12,420 nt of DNA from the NCBI GenBank assembly GCA_034432155.1, contig DAOUCP010000079.1:1-12420 (forward strand), read 5' to 3'. A program made the position numbers and the translations under genes. Of the stretch, positions 1-5,567 are shown in pieces. The DNA is from DAOUCP01 sp034432155 (GTDB lineage Bacteria > Chloroflexota > Anaerolineae > Epilineales > Epilineaceae). The notes under the pieces were generated by a model. The model searched no databases, was not told the DNA's origin, and was given only the letters and a program-made list of their open reading frames with translations. Position 1 is the first letter of the stretch. Each line of letters opens with the position of its first letter.

Positions 1-1
1 G

Positions 2-133
2 CGGGAAGGGGCCATGGTCGCCAGGTATGCCGCCGGGTGGGTCGTCCGCGGGGTGGGGGGGGCCGGGCCCAGCGCCGAGGAGCTGTTGGCCGAGATCGAG
101 CGCACGGTTGATCGGCCTCGGCCTGCAACCTAG
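2..133 (+). CDS. C-terminal end of a PfkB-type sugar kinase (probable heptose-7-phosphate kinase, RfaE1-like), partial
   Basis: An open frame enters from the left edge and ends at TAG 131-133, giving the last 43 residues of a protein. The segment AAGWVVRGVGG followed by SAEELLAEIE resembles the end of PfkB-family kinases of the RfaE1/HldE-N type, where an 'AAGIVVGKVGT' helix is followed by 'xxEELLxxL'. Such a kinase would phosphorylate D-glycero-D-manno-heptose 7-phosphate, and the next gene would activate the product. The position 11 nt upstream of an rfaE2-type gene supports this more than the short sequence does. The kinase active site lies outside the window, so another PfkB sugar kinase is possible. 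Confidence 0.55.
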   Translation, partial: REGAMVARYAAGWVVRGVGGAGPSAEELLAEIERTVDRPRPAT

Positions 134-136
134 AAT
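108..136 (+). promoter_or_regulatory. Sigma-70-like promoter for rfaE2, overlapping the upstream stop codon
   Basis: TTGATC (108-113), a 17-bp spacer and TAGAAT (131-136) match the housekeeping promoter pattern. The first three bases of the -10 box are the TAG stop of the upstream kinase gene. The -10 box ends 8 nt before the ATG at 145, so a transcript from here would start at or within a base or two of the start codon and would be leaderless. There is no Shine-Dalgarno before 145, which agrees with that reading. The two genes may also be co-transcribed from further upstream. Confidence 0.5.
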
Positions 137-144
137 CGCCCCCG

Positions 145-648
145 ATGGGGCAACGTGGCGTCTGGTTCGCCGAGCACCTCGAGTTGGCCGAGGCTGCGAG
201 CCGCTGCCAAGCGTGGCGAGCGCGTGGCGAGCGCGTGGTACTGACCAACGGCTGCTTCGACCTGCTGCATCCCGGCCACGTGCACACCCTGGCCACCGCT
301 CGGGCCTTGGGCGATCACCTGATCGTGGCCATCAATGACGACTCTGCGGTGCGGGCCCTGAAGGGTCCTGGGCGTCCCCTTATGCCCCTCGCGGCACGGG
401 TCGATTTGGTCTGCGCCTTGCGCGCGGTGGAGATCGTGGTGGCGTTTTCCGGGCTCAGCGCTGAGAGCGTTCTGCGCGCCCTGCAGCCGGACGTGTACGC
501 CAAGGGCGGCGACTATGACCCGTACCGCCACCGACCGGCCGAGGCGTCCCTGGCGTTGGCCATGGGCGCCGCAGTCGCCTATCTGCCACGCGTGGCTCCG
601 TGGTCGACCAGCCAGCTCATTGGACGGCTGCGCGAGGCCTCGCCTTGA
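145..648 (+). CDS. rfaE2: RfaE2-type D-glycero-beta-D-manno-heptose 1-phosphate nucleotidyltransferase
   Basis: The 167-residue protein matches the stand-alone nucleotidyltransferase half of HldE. It would transfer a nucleotide to heptose 1-phosphate in the cytoplasm, giving a nucleotide-activated heptose for envelope or S-layer glycans. The cytidylyltransferase signature VLTNGCFDLLHPGHV lies at about residues 32-46 and contains the HxGH nucleotide-binding motif. AINDDSAVRALKGPGRP follows at about 62-78, and VYAKGGDYD near 138 is also typical of RfaE2. The length fits single-domain RfaE2 proteins. ATG 145 is chosen although it has no Shine-Dalgarno, because a promoter -10 box ends 8 nt upstream. 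The gene follows a probable kinase partner and its stop overlaps the murJ start. Base specificity (ADP or another nucleotide) cannot be read from the sequence. Confidence 0.88.
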   Translation: MGQRGVWFAEHLELAEAASRCQAWRARGERVVLTNGCFDLLHPGHVHTLATARALGDHLIVAINDDSAVRALKGPGRPLMPLAARVDLVCALRAVEIVVAFSGLSAESVLRALQPDVYAKGGDYDPYRHRPAEASLALAMGAAVAYLPRVAPWSTSQLIGRLREASP

Positions 649-2240
649 GCGAGCCGCCCCGCGGCATGCGGATCGCCAGTGCTGCCTCTCTTCTGGCGGC
701 CGGGAACGTGGCGAGTCGCTTGTTGGGGCTGGTGCGCGAGCAGGTCATCGCCTACCTGTGGGGTGGTACGCTCGAGGCCAGTGCCTTTCGGGCGGCGGCG
801 CGCGTGCCGACCATGCTGTACGATCTCCTGATCGGCGGCATGCTGAGCGCGGCACTGGTGCCTGTGCTGGCCTCCTATGCTGCGAGCCGCCGCGAGGAGC
901 TGTGGCGGGCCGCTTCGGTGGTGCTCTCGGCGGCCGCGGCCGTCATGGGCGTAGCCGCTCTGGGCGTCTATGCCTTCGCATCGCCCATCGCCGGGCTCCT
1001 GTCCCGCGGCTACGGCCCCGACGGCGTGCAACTGGTGGCCGGCAACCTGCGGTTCATCGCGCCGGCGGTCCTGGCGTTCGGCATCGCCGGCGTGCTCACC
1101 GGTGTCCTTTACGCGCTGGAGCGCTTCACGCTGCCGGCGGCCGCCGGAGCCCTTTACAACGGCCTGTTCATCGTGGCCGCTCTCGCCCTCCACCGCCGGC
1201 TGGGCGTCTACGCCCTGCCGGTCGGGGTAACGCTCGGTGCCGTCGGCCAGGTGCTCTTGCTCGCGCCTGGGCTGCGGGGTGTGCGACTGCGGCTGACCGG
1301 CTCGCTACGCCATCCGGTGCTGCGGCGCGTCCTGGTGCTGTACCTGCCAGTGGCCCTGGGTCTGGTCATCACCCAGGGGCAAGTCGCCCTGGACACCCGC
1401 TTGGCCTCACGGGCTGGTGCGTCGGCCCTGTCGTGGATGTCGTATGCCACGAACCTCATCCAGTTCCCGCACGGGCTGGTGGCGGTAGCCATCTCGTTGG
1501 CCATTCTGCCGCGCCTGGCGGCAAGCCACGCCCGGCAGGACGAAATCCCGTTCGCCGACACCCTGGCCCGAGCCCTGCGGATGGTGTTGGCCCTAAGTCT
1601 GCCGGCGGTGGTCGGTTTGGCGGTGCTCGCCGGGCCGGTGACGGGCGTCGTCTTCCAACGGGGCGTGTTCGGCGATGCCGATCGGGTCGCCGTTTCGCTG
1701 GCCTTGCTGGTCTACCTGATCGGACTGCCCATGGCTAGCGTGGACTGGCCGCTCAACTACGCCTACTACGCACGCCAGAACACCCTGACGCCGGCGGCGG
1801 TGGGTGTGGCAGCGGTGGCGGTGTATGCCGTGGTCGCGGTGTGCCTCGGACCGGTGGCGAACCTGGCCCGGCTGCCGGCGCACCGCGTGTACCTGGGGCT
1901 GGTGCTGGCCGACAGTGCGAAGCAGTGGTTCCACGCCATTGCCATGGCCATTCTGACGCGTCGCTCGCTGGGCCGAGGAGCGCTCGCCGGGGTGGGCTCC
2001 ACCGGCCTGCGGGCGTTGATCGCTGCCCTGGCCATGGGCCTGATCGTATGGGCGACCGACAGCTTGCTGGGCCGGTTCGTCGCGGCCGGCATGGTCAACT
2101 GGTCGGTGCGCACGCTGGCGGGGGTCGGAGTTGGTGTGGCCAGTTACGTGGTGCTGGCCCGGCATCTTGGCATCGCCGAGGTGGGCTGGCTCGAGGACAC
2201 CTTACGCCAGCGACTGAGGCGCGGGGCGGCTGCCCCATGA
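645..2240 (+). CDS. murJ: Lipid II flippase MurJ (MviN family)
   Basis: A 531-residue polytopic membrane protein of the MOP superfamily that moves lipid II across the cytoplasmic membrane for peptidoglycan synthesis. The N-terminal stretch AGNVASRLLGLVREQVIA (about residues 19-36) and the following RVPTMLYDLLIGGMLSAALV are strongly MurJ-like. The rest is a run of about 14 hydrophobic helices, including the PHGLVAVAISLAILPRLA region typical of the family. I chose TTG 645: it has GAGG 7 nt upstream (634-637) and overlaps the preceding TGA as TTGA, the same arrangement as coaX/coaBC in this window. ATG 666 is the alternative and lacks a visible Shine-Dalgarno. Co-transcription with rfaE2 is likely. 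Confidence 0.92.
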   Translation: MSEPPRGMRIASAASLLAAGNVASRLLGLVREQVIAYLWGGTLEASAFRAAARVPTMLYDLLIGGMLSAALVPVLASYAASRREELWRAASVVLSAAAAVMGVAALGVYAFASPIAGLLSRGYGPDGVQLVAGNLRFIAPAVLAFGIAGVLTGVLYALERFTLPAAAGALYNGLFIVAALALHRRLGVYALPVGVTLGAVGQVLLLAPGLRGVRLRLTGSLRHPVLRRVLVLYLPVALGLVITQGQVALDTRLASRAGASALSWMSYATNLIQFPHGLVAVAISLAILPRLAASHARQDEIPFADTLARALRMVLALSLPAVVGLAVLAGPVTGVVFQRGVFGDADRVAVSLALLVYLIGLPMASVDWPLNYAYYARQNTLTPAAVGVAAVAVYAVVAVCLGPVANLARLPAHRVYLGLVLADSAKQWFHAIAMAILTRRSLGRGALAGVGSTGLRALIAALAMGLIVWATDSLLGRFVAAGMVNWSVRTLAGVGVGVASYVVLARHLGIAEVGWLEDTLRQRLRRGAAAP

Positions 2241-2273
2241 AAGCACGACGAAGGCTGCCGACGGTGCGGCCAG

Positions 2274-2302
2274 TTGACGTGGGCCGGGCCGCCGATTATA
2301 GT
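2274..2302 (+). promoter_or_regulatory. Sigma-70-like promoter for the 95-residue membrane protein
   Basis: TTGACG (2274-2279), a 17-bp spacer and TATAGT (2297-2302) lie in the gap after murJ. Each hexamer differs from consensus at only one position. The expected start near 2309 leaves a leader of about 20 nt containing the Shine-Dalgarno at 2317. Confidence 0.65.
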
Positions 2303-2316
2303 GGCCCGGCGCATCC

Positions 2317-2323
2317 AAAGGAG
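2317..2323 (+). promoter_or_regulatory. Strong ribosome binding site AAAGGAG
   Basis: AAAGGAG ends 5 nt before ATG 2329. It pairs perfectly with the CTCCTTT at the 16S rRNA 3' tail seen at the right edge of this window. This is one of the strongest Shine-Dalgarno sites among the genes here and fixes the start of the next gene. Confidence 0.75.
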
Positions 2324-2328
2324 ACACC

Positions 2329-2616
2329 ATGGCCCGCAAGAAGCCCGCCAAGAAGCGACCACAGCCCCGTTCGACCACCAGTCCTGTAACGGCGCCGGCG
2401 GCAGCGGCCCGTCCTGGCCCCGGCCCGAGCACGCTACCCGCTGCTGCAGAGCGAACCGCGCGGGCGGCCTCGCCGGCCCAGGCGTCGGCCGTGCCGGCTG
2501 TGGCCAAGGATGACGTGACAGTGCAGTACGCCTACGTTCGGCGCGACCTGATGCGGGTCATCGTGCTGGCGATCCTCGGTCTGGCGATCATCGTCGCCGC
2601 CACCGTCATCATCTAG
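2329..2616 (+). CDS. Small tail-anchored membrane protein of unknown function
   Basis: A 95-residue protein whose start is fixed by a strong Shine-Dalgarno and its own promoter. Residues 1-60 are Lys/Ala/Pro-rich (starting MARKKPAKKRPQ), low in complexity and probably disordered. Residues 61-74 (DDVTVQYAYVRRDLMR) are polar and look conserved. Residues 75-95 form one hydrophobic helix, VIVLAILGLAIIVAATVII, that ends the protein. The topology is therefore probably a cytoplasmic N-terminus with a C-terminal tail anchor. My impression, unchecked, is that small proteins with a YxYVRRDLRR-helix ending recur in Chloroflexota genomes. No function is assigned. The stop lies inside the 8-bp convergent overlap with the next gene. 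Confidence 0.75.
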   Translation: MARKKPAKKRPQPRSTTSPVTAPAAAARPGPGPSTLPAAAERTARAASPAQASAVPAVAKDDVTVQYAYVRRDLMRVIVLAILGLAIIVAATVII

Positions 2617-3364
2617 CTACTGCGCCGCCGTGATGGGTCACGGCCTGAGCGGCGCCCGGCGTCACCGGCCACCTTAGTTGCCCGAGCAGCAGAAACAGCG
2701 CCAGCCAGAAGTGGCCCGCGACGCACAAGGGGACGCTGCCGGTGCGCAAGAACAGGCTGGCGCTCAGGATGCAGGCTGCCGCTGGCCAGAGCGGCCGCGG
2801 ATCGGTGGTGAGCTCGCGCCACGCCTGTCGCGTAGCCGGACTCGCCCAAGACTCGAGCGCGAGCAGGCACAGGCTCAGGTAGACAGCCGTCGTGGGGCTC
2901 GGCAAGCCGACCGAGAGACAGCCGGCCCGGTAGAGTGCCCAGTGGAGCTCCAAGGCGAAGGCATGGACGAGCGCGAAGCCGAGTTCCTGCCAGAGGACGG
3001 CTCGCGGTCTGCTGACGGATCTCGCGGCGCCACCGAGTGTTCTGGCCTGCAGGAGGAGGACACTCGCCACCACGCTGCCGCCGAGGAGAGCCAGAGAGAC
3101 GCCGAAGGCCGAGATCGGCTGCTCGAATCCCCACGCCGTGGCCGGTCCCGCCCGGCGCAGCGCAATGGCCAAGATTGGGAAGCCCGCCAGGTACGCGTCT
3201 CGCACCAGCACGGGCCATGGCCATGCCCAACGTGCACACCAGCCCTCGCCGGGCAGCCGCGCGGCCGCCCCGACGCGGCCCGTGCTGACCAGCCACCCAT
3301 ACCCGTTGCTGCCGAGAACAGACACGAGGACGGAGATGGCAACCAGGAGCAGGGGCTGGGTCAT
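2609..3364 (-). CDS. Multi-pass membrane protein, weakly CPBP (CAAX protease-like), active site not conserved
   Basis: A 251-residue hydrophobic protein with about six to seven membrane segments, from ATG at 3364 to TGA at 2611-2609. The last third (SASLFLRTGSVPLCVAGHFWLALFL) resembles the final CPBP helices, where a 'lRTGSL...H' pattern is usual. A central segment, FALELHWALYRAG, sits where the EExxxR motif would be, but the paired glutamates are absent; one Glu lies seven residues before the Arg. The terminal HxxxN motif reads HFWLA, without Asn. If it belongs to this family it is probably not an active protease; otherwise it is an unassigned membrane protein. It is preferred over the opposite-strand frame here because only this frame shows membrane periodicity. 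It is divergent from the subtilisin-like gene and has no clear Shine-Dalgarno. Confidence 0.65.
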   Translation of the reverse strand: MTQPLLLVAISVLVSVLGSNGYGWLVSTGRVGAAARLPGEGWCARWAWPWPVLVRDAYLAGFPILAIALRRAGPATAWGFEQPISAFGVSLALLGGSVVASVLLLQARTLGGAARSVSRPRAVLWQELGFALVHAFALELHWALYRAGCLSVGLPSPTTAVYLSLCLLALESWASPATRQAWRELTTDPRPLWPAAACILSASLFLRTGSVPLCVAGHFWLALFLLLGQLRWPVTPGAAQAVTHHGGAVAR

Positions 3365-3370
3365 GGTTCG

Positions 3371-3386
3371 GCGGCCCTCGGGCCGC
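3371..3386 (-). promoter_or_regulatory. Hairpin in the short leader of the membrane protein gene
   Basis: GCGGCCC (3371-3377) and GGGCCGC (3380-3386) form a perfect 7-bp GC stem with a 2-nt gap. From the promoter at 3395-3423, transcription would start near 3388. The hairpin would then occupy almost the whole leader and end 6 nt before the ATG at 3364, where a Shine-Dalgarno would normally sit. It could damp translation, protect the 5' end, or be a protein-binding palindrome. Confidence 0.4.
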
Positions 3387-3394
3387 GGGCGCCG

Positions 3395-3423
3395 ATTCTA
3401 GGTGGGGGCGCAGGGTCGTGCAA
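3395..3423 (-). promoter_or_regulatory. Sigma-70-like promoter for the minus-strand membrane protein
   Basis: Read on the minus strand: TTGCAC (3423-3418), a 17-bp spacer and TAGAAT (3400-3395). The -10 box is identical to the one before rfaE2. The predicted start near 3388 gives a leader of about 24 nt before ATG 3364. Confidence 0.6.
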
Positions 3424-3430
3424 CGTGGCC

Positions 3431-3462
3431 ATCGCGCCAGGATATCGCGCTTTGGGATTCCC
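3431..3462. promoter_or_regulatory. Possible operator region between the divergent promoters
   Basis: Between the two -35 boxes, ATCGCGC occurs at 3431-3437 and again at 3444-3450, a 13-bp period, and each copy is followed by a GGAT. The symmetrical GGGATTCCC at 3454-3462 overlaps the second copy. The placement suits a regulator acting on both genes, but the motifs are short and could be chance. Confidence 0.25.
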
Positions 3463-3475
3463 GTATCGGACAGAG

Positions 3476-3504
3476 TTGACGCGCGTCACCGCCTGTAGAA
3501 TGAT
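3476..3504 (+). promoter_or_regulatory. Candidate promoter for the subtilisin-like gene
   Basis: TTGACG (3476-3481) is a good -35 box. With a 17-bp spacer the -10 would be AATGAT (3499-3504). The better hexamer TAGAAT (3496-3501) has a spacer of only 14 bp. Either places the start near 3508-3511, just before the GAGGG (3513-3517) that precedes the GTG start. Confidence 0.4.
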
Positions 3505-3522
3505 TCACCGCCGAGGGCGCGG

Positions 3523-5547
3523 GTGGCGGCATTGTTGATGGGCAGGTGGCTCGCGGGGTCGAGGTGCGTCCGAGGGCGGGCCGCATCGCTGGTTCGCGTG
3601 GCGGCCCTGGTGACGCTCCTCGGGGGCCTGGCGGCCGGCGAAGTCTGCGCCCAGCGGTGGCGTGCGGCCGGCTTGGCAGCGCACGCTGCCGCCTACGCGG
3701 CAGAATCTCCTGCCGCCGCAAGCTCCCCCGCCGTCTGCAGTCAAGAATGGTTGGCCAGGCTCTACGGCTTACGGCCGCAAGCAGGCAGCCGGCGGCCTAT
3801 CGAGTTGGGTGTCGGCAGCGGCGGCCGCTACCCGGCGCCGAGTGGTTTGCGACTGGACCACGCGGCGAGCCGGCCGACTCTCTGGCAGCCGCCCGTCGGC
3901 GCTGCGGAGCGGGCTTTCCTGACGTCTGGTGGGCCAGGGGTCGTGCCACAGCGTGCGGCGGTCCATGGGCCAGCCGTCGTGCCACGGGGTGCCGCTTTCG
4001 GTGGGCCAGCGGTCGTGCCACAGCGTGCCCCTGCCGATCGGCGGCCTGCCGGCCTTCTTAGTGTGCCGCCGCCCAACGATCCCTACTTCCGGTCCTACCA
4101 GACGCACTCGCTGAAGGCCATCGGTGCTCTGGATGCCTGGGAGACGAGTTACGGAGGCGATGACGTTGTGGTCGCGGTGATCAGCTCGGGTGTCGACTAC
4201 GACCATCCGGACCTGGCGGCGAACATCTGGCGGAATGCGGACGAAGTCGGCGGCAATGGAGTCGATGACGACGGCAATGGCTACGTCGACGACACCATCG
4301 GCTGGAACTTCGCCGAGGCGAATGCCGACCCAGCCGATTTTCCGGCCGGGCTGCGGGGCACGATGCTCGCCGGCATCATCGCCGCGGAGACGAACAACGG
4401 CCGCGGCGTGGCCGGAACGTCGTGGTTCGCCCGGATCATGCCGCTCAAGGTGTTGCGGCCGTATCCCTGGCCGGGCGGCGGGACGGCCGTTGGCGGCCAG
4501 GATCGCGACCTGATTGGCGCCGTGTGTTACGCCGCCAACAACGGCGCCGGGGTCATCCTGATCGCACCCATTCTGGCGCGCCCGGAAGGTGCCGCGGCGA
4601 CCATCGATGCCTTGCGGGCGGCAATCGAGTATGCGACGGTGGAGCGCGGCGCGCTGGTCGTCGCGCCGGCCGGCGATTGCGGCGGCGATCCTTGGGCAGA
4701 CGACCGCTTGTGGTGCCCCGATCCCGATCGCTACGGCGTCGATGGCGAGAATCCGGAGATCCTGCCCGCTGCCCTGGAGAACGTCGTCGGCGTGCAGTCG
4801 GTGGGGATTGGCAACGCACTGCGCACCACCGCGAGCTGGGGCCCCTGGGTGGACCTTGCGGCTCCGGGCGAGGAGTTCATGACCACGGGCGTCGATGGGC
4901 AGTATGAGTACATCTCTGGCGCCCGCCCGGCAGTCTCCGACTTCGCCGCTGCGCATGTGGCAGGTGTGGTGGCTGTGATGCGCAGTGTGAGTCCGGACCT
5001 CTCCCCCTACCGCATGCTGCGGAGCATGTGCGGTCATGCCACCAAGGTGGGCCCCGACTACGAGCCGGCCTTGCTCGGCGAGTGGACGCGCAATGACCGC
5101 TATGGCTGCGGAGTCGTCCACTTCGAGCGGACGATCGAGAACCTCGCGGTGCGCATCCACGACGTGGTCCCGGCCGAGCTGGTGGTGCTGACCGATGGCG
5201 GACGGGATTGGCTGCGCCACGACTTCCGGAACCGGTACGTGAACCGCGGCAAGTGGCTTCTCACCCCGGAGTCACAGGCCAGCTGGCTGGTGGGGGAGCC
5301 GGTGCGCGAACTGCGAGCCGGCGATCCCTCGATCGTGAAGCTGACCACCGATGTGGCCCTGCTGCGCCAACAACGCGGCGGGGAAATCGCCGGTCGCACC
5401 TTTACCGAGACCCTTCTGGCATGCCCGGCGGACGGCCCCAGCCGGAATGACCCGGCCAGCTGCCAGCGCATCCCTTACACCCTGCGGGTCGTCCCACGTC
5501 TGTGGTCCGTGCACCTGCCGCATGTGGAGCGGGCCAGCCAACGGTAG
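3523..5547 (+). CDS. Secreted subtilisin-fold (S8) protein with all catalytic residues replaced; putative pseudoprotease
   Basis: A 674-residue exported protein. Residues 1-43 form a signal peptide (Arg-rich start, LVRVAALVTLLGGLAAG core, cleavage after VCA). Three 12-residue repeats span 137-172, and an S8 domain runs from about 183 to 520. The S8 framework is clear: VVVAVISSGVDYDHPDL, the Asp/Asn/Gly loop GNGVDDDGNGYVDD, RGTMLAGIIAA, and HVAG in the last motif. However, S221 replaces the catalytic Asp, R278 the His, D385 the oxyanion Asn and D473 the Ser. The C-terminal 150 residues are unrecognised. The mature part has eight cysteines, which fits disulfides in an exported protein. GTG 3523 is chosen because GAGGG ends 5 nt upstream; ATG 3538 is the alternative. 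The frame has no interruption, so a dead but maintained protein is more likely than a decaying gene. It could be a binding or scaffold protein. Confidence 0.85.
   Translation: MAALLMGRWLAGSRCVRGRAASLVRVAALVTLLGGLAAGEVCAQRWRAAGLAAHAAAYAAESPAAASSPAVCSQEWLARLYGLRPQAGSRRPIELGVGSGGRYPAPSGLRLDHAASRPTLWQPPVGAAERAFLTSGGPGVVPQRAAVHGPAVVPRGAAFGGPAVVPQRAPADRRPAGLLSVPPPNDPYFRSYQTHSLKAIGALDAWETSYGGDDVVVAVISSGVDYDHPDLAANIWRNADEVGGNGVDDDGNGYVDDTIGWNFAEANADPADFPAGLRGTMLAGIIAAETNNGRGVAGTSWFARIMPLKVLRPYPWPGGGTAVGGQDRDLIGAVCYAANNGAGVILIAPILARPEGAAATIDALRAAIEYATVERGALVVAPAGDCGGDPWADDRLWCPDPDRYGVDGENPEILPAALENVVGVQSVGIGNALRTTASWGPWVDLAAPGEEFMTTGVDGQYEYISGARPAVSDFAAAHVAGVVAVMRSVSPDLSPYRMLRSMCGHATKVGPDYEPALLGEWTRNDRYGCGVVHFERTIENLAVRIHDVVPAELVVLTDGGRDWLRHDFRNRYVNRGKWLLTPESQASWLVGEPVRELRAGDPSIVKLTTDVALLRQQRGGEIAGRTFTETLLACPADGPSRNDPASCQRIPYTLRVVPRLWSVHLPHVERASQR
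3931..4038 (+). repeat. Three in-frame 36-bp repeats (12-residue units)
   Basis: Copies start at 3931, 3967 and 4003. They encode GPGVVPQRAAVH, GPAVVPRGAAFG and GPAVVPQRAPAD. The DNA block GTCGTGCCAC is identical in all three, so the copies are recent or kept alike. They form a Pro/Ala/Val linker between the signal-peptide region and the subtilisin fold. Confidence 0.9.
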
Positions 5548-5563
5548 CCACCGTCTCGGTGGC
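5547..5563. terminator. Hairpin between convergent genes, possible bidirectional terminator
   Basis: GCCACCG (5547-5553), loop TCT and CGGTGGC (5557-5563) make a perfect 7-bp stem directly after the stop of the subtilisin-like gene and 5 nt from the stop of the opposite gene. No T-run follows on either strand, so intrinsic termination would be weak. Confidence 0.4.
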
Positions 5564-5567
5564 GATC

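Noticed and set aside
2678..3538. A 286-codon plus-strand open frame opposite the membrane protein
   Set aside because: It has a very high Gln/Arg/Glu/Gly content and no recognisable motif, whereas the minus frame shows regular hydrophobic helices, a good promoter and an ATG start.
3523..5547. The subtilisin-like gene as a decaying pseudogene
   Set aside because: The frame is uninterrupted over 674 codons, the signal peptide and fold motifs are kept, and a promoter and ribosome binding site are plausible.
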